From: CAJXSD01 sp964633145
GTDB taxonomy: Bacteria > Pseudomonadota > Alphaproteobacteria > Rhodobacterales > Rhodobacteraceae
Assembly: GCA_964633145.1 (NCBI GenBank)
Contig: CAZWFE010000005.1
Span: 1 to 64,000, forward strand
Length of the DNA: 64,000 nt
Reading direction: 5' to 3'
The notes under the pieces are model-generated. The model made no database searches and was not told the origin of the DNA. It saw only the letters and a program-made list of their open reading frames with translations. Positions 61,275-64,000 of the stretch are shown here, in pieces. Made by a program: the position numbers and the translations under genes. The stretch's first letter is position 1. Each line of letters opens with the position of its first letter.

Positions 61275-62323
61275 TGGCCGCCAAAGATCATAAACCATCG
61301 GTGCTAGAGTATCCCTTTGCTGATCCGCCGGCCCGCGGTGCGGTGGTTGAGGTGGCTACCGCCATCTATTGGATACGGCTGCCTTTGCCCATGGCGCTGG
61401 ATCATGTGAATTGCTATGCCTTGGCCGATGATGACGGCTGGACGCTGGTTGATACAGGCATGTCCAGCAAAAAAACACGCGCGATTTGGCAGGAATTGTT
61501 GGCAGGCCCCTTGGCACATTTGCCGGTCAAACGCGTTTTGGTGACCCATCACCATCCTGACCATGTGGGCCTGGCGGGATGGTTCCAACAGGAATTCGGG
61601 GCTGAACTGATGATGACCCGTACGGCGTGGTTGATGGCGCGGATGCTGTATCTGGATGCCCAAGATGCGCCGCCTGCCGAAACAATCCTGTTTTGGAAAC
61701 GCGCGGGAATGGATCCCGACATCTTAGCTGAACGTATGGCGGGTAAACCGTTTAATTTTGTGGATGCTGTGCATCATATGCCGTTGGGGTATCGACGGAT
61801 CAAACAGGGCGATTGCCTGCATCTGGCGGGGCGCATTTGGGATGTCCATATTGGCAATGGCCATGCGCCGGAACATGCAACCCTATGGTCGCAAGATCAG
61901 GAAATTGTTATCGCCGGCGATCAGATCATTTCATCGATCAGCCCAAATTTGGGGGTCTATGCCACCGAACCTGATGCGGACCCTGTTGGTGATTGGATCG
62001 AATCATGTACCCGCTTGGGCCCCTTGGCACGCGCCACGCACTTGGTGCTGGCAGGTCATAAATTACCATTTCGCGGATTACCGCATCGCATGACGCAATT
62101 GGTGGATAACCATCACCATGCACTGGATCGGTTGCTGGCTGATCTGAATGAACCAAAATCTGCAACACAGGTGTTCAGCTGTTTATATCATAGAAAAATT
62201 GGGGCCGGTGAATATGGTTTGGCGCTGGTCGAGGCCGTGGCGCATTTGAACCATTTACATCAAACAGGCCGCCTGCGCCGGTTTGTGGATGACGACGATG
62301 CCTATCGCTATGTGGCAATTTGA
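61274..62323 (+). CDS. MBL-fold metallo-hydrolase
   Basis: A 349-residue metallo-beta-lactamase-fold enzyme. TLVDTGMSSKKTRAIW and LVTHHHPDHVGLAGWF carry the HxHxDH metal block, IGNGHAPEHATLW and IVIAGDQIISSISPN the later ligands. The C-terminal 80 residues form a helical domain typical of the acyl-CoA-linked branch (LACTB2/RNase Z-unlike). It is translationally coupled to the DmdC-like gene, so it may hydrolyse a CoA thioester made in the same pathway; that is inference. Confidence 0.9.
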   Translation: MAAKDHKPSVLEYPFADPPARGAVVEVATAIYWIRLPLPMALDHVNCYALADDDGWTLVDTGMSSKKTRAIWQELLAGPLAHLPVKRVLVTHHHPDHVGLAGWFQQEFGAELMMTRTAWLMARMLYLDAQDAPPAETILFWKRAGMDPDILAERMAGKPFNFVDAVHHMPLGYRRIKQGDCLHLAGRIWDVHIGNGHAPEHATLWSQDQEIVIAGDQIISSISPNLGVYATEPDADPVGDWIESCTRLGPLARATHLVLAGHKLPFRGLPHRMTQLVDNHHHALDRLLADLNEPKSATQVFSCLYHRKIGAGEYGLALVEAVAHLNHLHQTGRLRRFVDDDDAYRYVAI

Positions 62324-62406
62324 CTGCAAAATCCCAAATTTCATAGGGTGACAGGCCGGAAAAATTGCGGTAATCAGCCTTAGCTAGCATTAGAAGGGTT
62401 ATGGCA

Positions 62407-62541
62407 ATGGCAGATCATAAACACGGTTCAATGGATACCTCTGTTCAGGAAAAAACATTCGACGGATTCATTTCATGGTCCGTGCGCGTCGCAATCGCGA
62501 GCATCGCGGTTTTGGTGTTTTTGGCGATCTTTAACAGCTAA
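62407..62541 (+). CDS. aa3-type cytochrome c oxidase subunit IV
   Basis: A 44-residue protein: MADHKHGSMDTSVQEKTF, then FDGFISWSVRVAIASI and one membrane helix ending VLVFLAIFNS. This is the short alphaproteobacterial COX4 subunit (COX4_pro_2), a peripheral helix of the aa3 oxidase. ATG 62407 sits 8 bases after GAAGGG; an ATG at 62401 is also in frame. It stands apart from the other oxidase genes, and the next gene starts 16 bases after its stop. Confidence 0.9.
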   Translation: MADHKHGSMDTSVQEKTFDGFISWSVRVAIASIAVLVFLAIFNS

Positions 62542-62557
62542 AGCAATAGGGGCAGGT

Positions 62558-63148
62558 ATGCGGTGGATTTGTCTTGGGCTGGTTGCCCTTTTGGCTGCCT
62601 GCTCTGCCCCTGTTCCCAATGCGTCACCTGAAAGGGTGCGCGCTGCAGAATACGTCCATGATGGCCCCCCTGAAATTGCGCTGTTGACGATGGTCAATAA
62701 CCGCAGCGGAGAGGGCGCGCATTCTGCCCTGCTGATTAATGGATCCCAGCGTGTTATTTTTGATCCTGCGGGAACCGTTCAGCATGAATTATTGATTGAA
62801 CGCGATGATGTTTTGTTTGGAATGACACCGACGATGGTTGATTTCTATATTCGTGCGCATTCACGAATTACCCATCATGTCGTCATCCAGAAAATCCCCG
62901 TCACCCCCGAGGTCGCAGAACAGGCATTGCAGCTGGCGCTGAACAATGGCCCCGTATCATCGGCATTTTGTGCCAGCAGTACATCACAATTATTGGCACA
63001 GCTGCCGGGGTTTGAAACCATTTCAACAACAATGTTCCCCCGCACCCTGATGGAACAATTTGCGACGTTGCCCAATGTTGTCACATCAACCGTGCGCGAA
63101 ACCGACAGCGCGGACAAACGCGCCGCGGAACAGGCCTTTCAGGGTTAG
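62558..63148 (+). CDS. Lipoprotein of unrecognised family, possibly permuted papain-like
   Basis: A 196-residue protein with a lipobox (LLAAC, Cys15). The mature part starts with PEIALLTMVNNRSGEGAHSALLING, has a His in EGAHSALL at the start of a beta-hairpin, and a Cys in SSAFCASSTSQLLAQL at the start of a predicted helix. The order His then Cys is that of circularly permuted NlpC/P60-type papain-fold enzymes (YiiX/YebB-like), rather than Cys-His. I do not recognise the family with certainty. It sits between the oxidase subunit and mobA on one strand. Confidence 0.65.
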   Translation: MRWICLGLVALLAACSAPVPNASPERVRAAEYVHDGPPEIALLTMVNNRSGEGAHSALLINGSQRVIFDPAGTVQHELLIERDDVLFGMTPTMVDFYIRAHSRITHHVVIQKIPVTPEVAEQALQLALNNGPVSSAFCASSTSQLLAQLPGFETISTTMFPRTLMEQFATLPNVVTSTVRETDSADKRAAEQAFQG

Positions 63149-63154
63149 TGCGCG

Positions 63155-63742
63155 GTGGGTATCCCTTGCGCAGTGATCTTGGCGGGCGGGGAATCGCGCC
63201 GTATGCTGGGCCAGCATAAGGCAACCTTGGATGCAAACGGCGTGCCCTTGGCCCAGTATGTGGCGACGCGATTGTCACGCGCATGCGATCACGTTGCAAT
63301 CAGTTATAATGGGTCAGCGGATGCCATCCTGAACGGTCCGTTTTCGTGTTTCGAGGATATTTTATCTGGATCCTTGGGACCATTGGCAGGCATTCACGCT
63401 GCGATGACATTTGCCCAGCAGCAGGGCGCAGATCGTGTGATAACGGTCGCCGTGGACACACCGTTTTTCCCTGATGATTTTGTGTCGCGGATGACACAGG
63501 TCGCGGCACCCATTGCTTTGGCGCAATCTGCGGGGCGCGTACATCCGACCTGTGGGATTTGGTCTGTATCCTTGATTTCTGATCTTGAAACCTATCTGAT
63601 GTCTGGACAACGGCGTTTGTGGGATTGGGCCGCATCACATGGCGCGGTTTGTGTGGATTGGTCTGCGGATCCGTGGGACCCGTTTTTTAATATCAACACG
63701 CCGGATGATTATGCCGTGGCGATGACAAAATTGGCGGAATGA
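63155..63742 (+). CDS. mobA: Molybdenum cofactor guanylyltransferase
   Basis: A 195-residue nucleotidyltransferase. The GTP-binding AVILAGGESRRMLGQHKATL is a variant of the LAGGxSxRMGxDK signature (with the Lys kept), and ITVAVDTPFFPDDF and FFNINTPDDYAVA complete the fold. It joins GMP to molybdopterin for bis-MGD enzymes such as formate and nitrate reductases. It starts with GTG 6 bases after the lipoprotein stop and overlaps mobB by 4 bases. Confidence 0.9.
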   Translation: MGIPCAVILAGGESRRMLGQHKATLDANGVPLAQYVATRLSRACDHVAISYNGSADAILNGPFSCFEDILSGSLGPLAGIHAAMTFAQQQGADRVITVAVDTPFFPDDFVSRMTQVAAPIALAQSAGRVHPTCGIWSVSLISDLETYLMSGQRRLWDWAASHGAVCVDWSADPWDPFFNINTPDDYAVAMTKLAE

Positions 63743-64000
63743 CAATGCAGATTTATGGCGTCACGGGTTGGAAAAATTCGGGTAAAACGGGGTTGATGGA
63801 ACGCTTGATCGCCGAATTTGTCGCCCGCGGTTTGCGCGTGTCCTCGGTCAAGCATGCCCATCATTCGGTTGATATTGACCAGCCTGGCAAGGACAGCCAT
63901 CGCCACCGCACTGCCGGCGCGTCCGAGGTGATTTTGGCCACGGCCGCACGCTATGCCATTATGCATGAAAACCAAGGGGGCGAACCGCCGCTATCGGAAT
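63739..64000 (+). CDS. mobB: Molybdopterin-guanine dinucleotide biosynthesis protein B (cut by window end)
   Basis: Only the first 87 codons are visible. The P-loop GWKNSGKTGLMERLI directly follows the start, and SSVKHAHHSVDIDQPGKDSH with HRTAGASEV is the MobB-type second block. It binds GTP and helps MobA. An ATG at 63745 is also possible. It overlaps mobA by 4 bases (ATGA), so they are coupled. Confidence 0.93.
   Translation, partial: MTMQIYGVTGWKNSGKTGLMERLIAEFVARGLRVSSVKHAHHSVDIDQPGKDSHRHRTAGASEVILATAARYAIMHENQGGEPPLSE

Noticed and set aside
1..64000. tRNA, rRNA, CRISPR, IS elements, prophage
   Set aside because: I looked through the intergenic regions and gene content and saw no such signatures; the only large unknowns are the two N runs.

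Overview
The window is an ordinary chromosomal stretch of an alphaproteobacterium, most likely a marine Rhodobacteraceae (roseobacter group) member of moderate GC. Pointers are the gene order amidase / DapC-like aminotransferase / ftsK / lolA, a 44-residue aa3-oxidase subunit IV of the alphaproteobacterial type, adjacent pyrB and degenerate pyrC, glcDEF, a DmdC-like acyl-CoA dehydrogenase, and many DUF families typical of the group. Two runs of exactly 100 N (19405-19504 and 22115-22214) look like scaffold joins of unknown true length. I saw no rRNA, tRNA, CRISPR array, insertion sequence, prophage or origin.

Layout. 1-3.2 kb: a SoxR-like regulator (cut by the window edge), a canonical SoxR-type operator and a VOC gene, then xth, a CnoX-like thioredoxin-TPR protein, a Lon-N-domain protein and a Trm112-like protein. 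3.2-10.7 kb: UbiH-type hydroxylase, amidase, aminotransferase, ftsK, lolA. 10.7-17.7 kb: lytic-transglycosylase lipoprotein, hspQ, gamma-glutamyltransferase family protein, an orphan anti-sigma/STAS pair, thiolase, free-Met-R-sulfoxide reductase, OmpA-like lipoprotein, and an Ada-like protein without the N-terminal domain. 17.7-25.3 kb: nth, a PfkB kinase cut by gap 1, the C-terminal part of a Core-2/I-branching-type glycosyltransferase, a HIT protein, an ABC ATPase, a zinc-finger protein, gap 2, polA, a DUF2798 protein. 25.3-33.3 kb: DUF1285 protein, then a tightly overlapping MoxR / DUF58 / BatA-DUF4159 / large membrane protein operon, and a convergent DUF599 protein.

33.3-38.7 kb: glcDEF (glycolate oxidase), a secreted trypsin-like protease and an Hsp20 chaperone. 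38.7-43 kb: phosphodiester-glycosidase-like protein, rbfA, dapB, a small secreted protein, rnhA, DUF3429 protein, ispH. 43-50.6 kb: a membrane hybrid histidine kinase, an H-type-lectin-like protein, prs, an alpha/beta hydrolase, plsY, a dihydroorotase homologue that has lost its metal ligands, and pyrB. 50.6-58.5 kb: a family-4-like uracil-DNA glycosylase without the usual iron-sulphur cysteines, moaB, an RND adaptor/transporter pair, a stand-alone DsbD-alpha protein, YqgE. 58.5-64 kb: TsaC/Sua5, DmdC-like acyl-CoA dehydrogenase, an MBL-fold hydrolase, the short cytochrome oxidase subunit, an unrecognised lipoprotein with a possible permuted papain-like His...Cys layout, mobA and the start of mobB.

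Most of the content is housekeeping: DNA repair and replication, tRNA and ribosome maturation, pyrimidine and PRPP synthesis, isoprenoid, lysine and molybdenum-cofactor synthesis, envelope biogenesis. I found no convincing new multi-gene system. The best leads are the SoxR-type promoter controlling a VOC gene, the orphan partner-switch pair, the non-catalytic-looking PyrC beside PyrB, the UDG lacking cluster ligands, the RND pair with unusual C-terminal extensions, the permuted-papain-like lipoprotein, and the glycosyltransferase hidden by gap 1.
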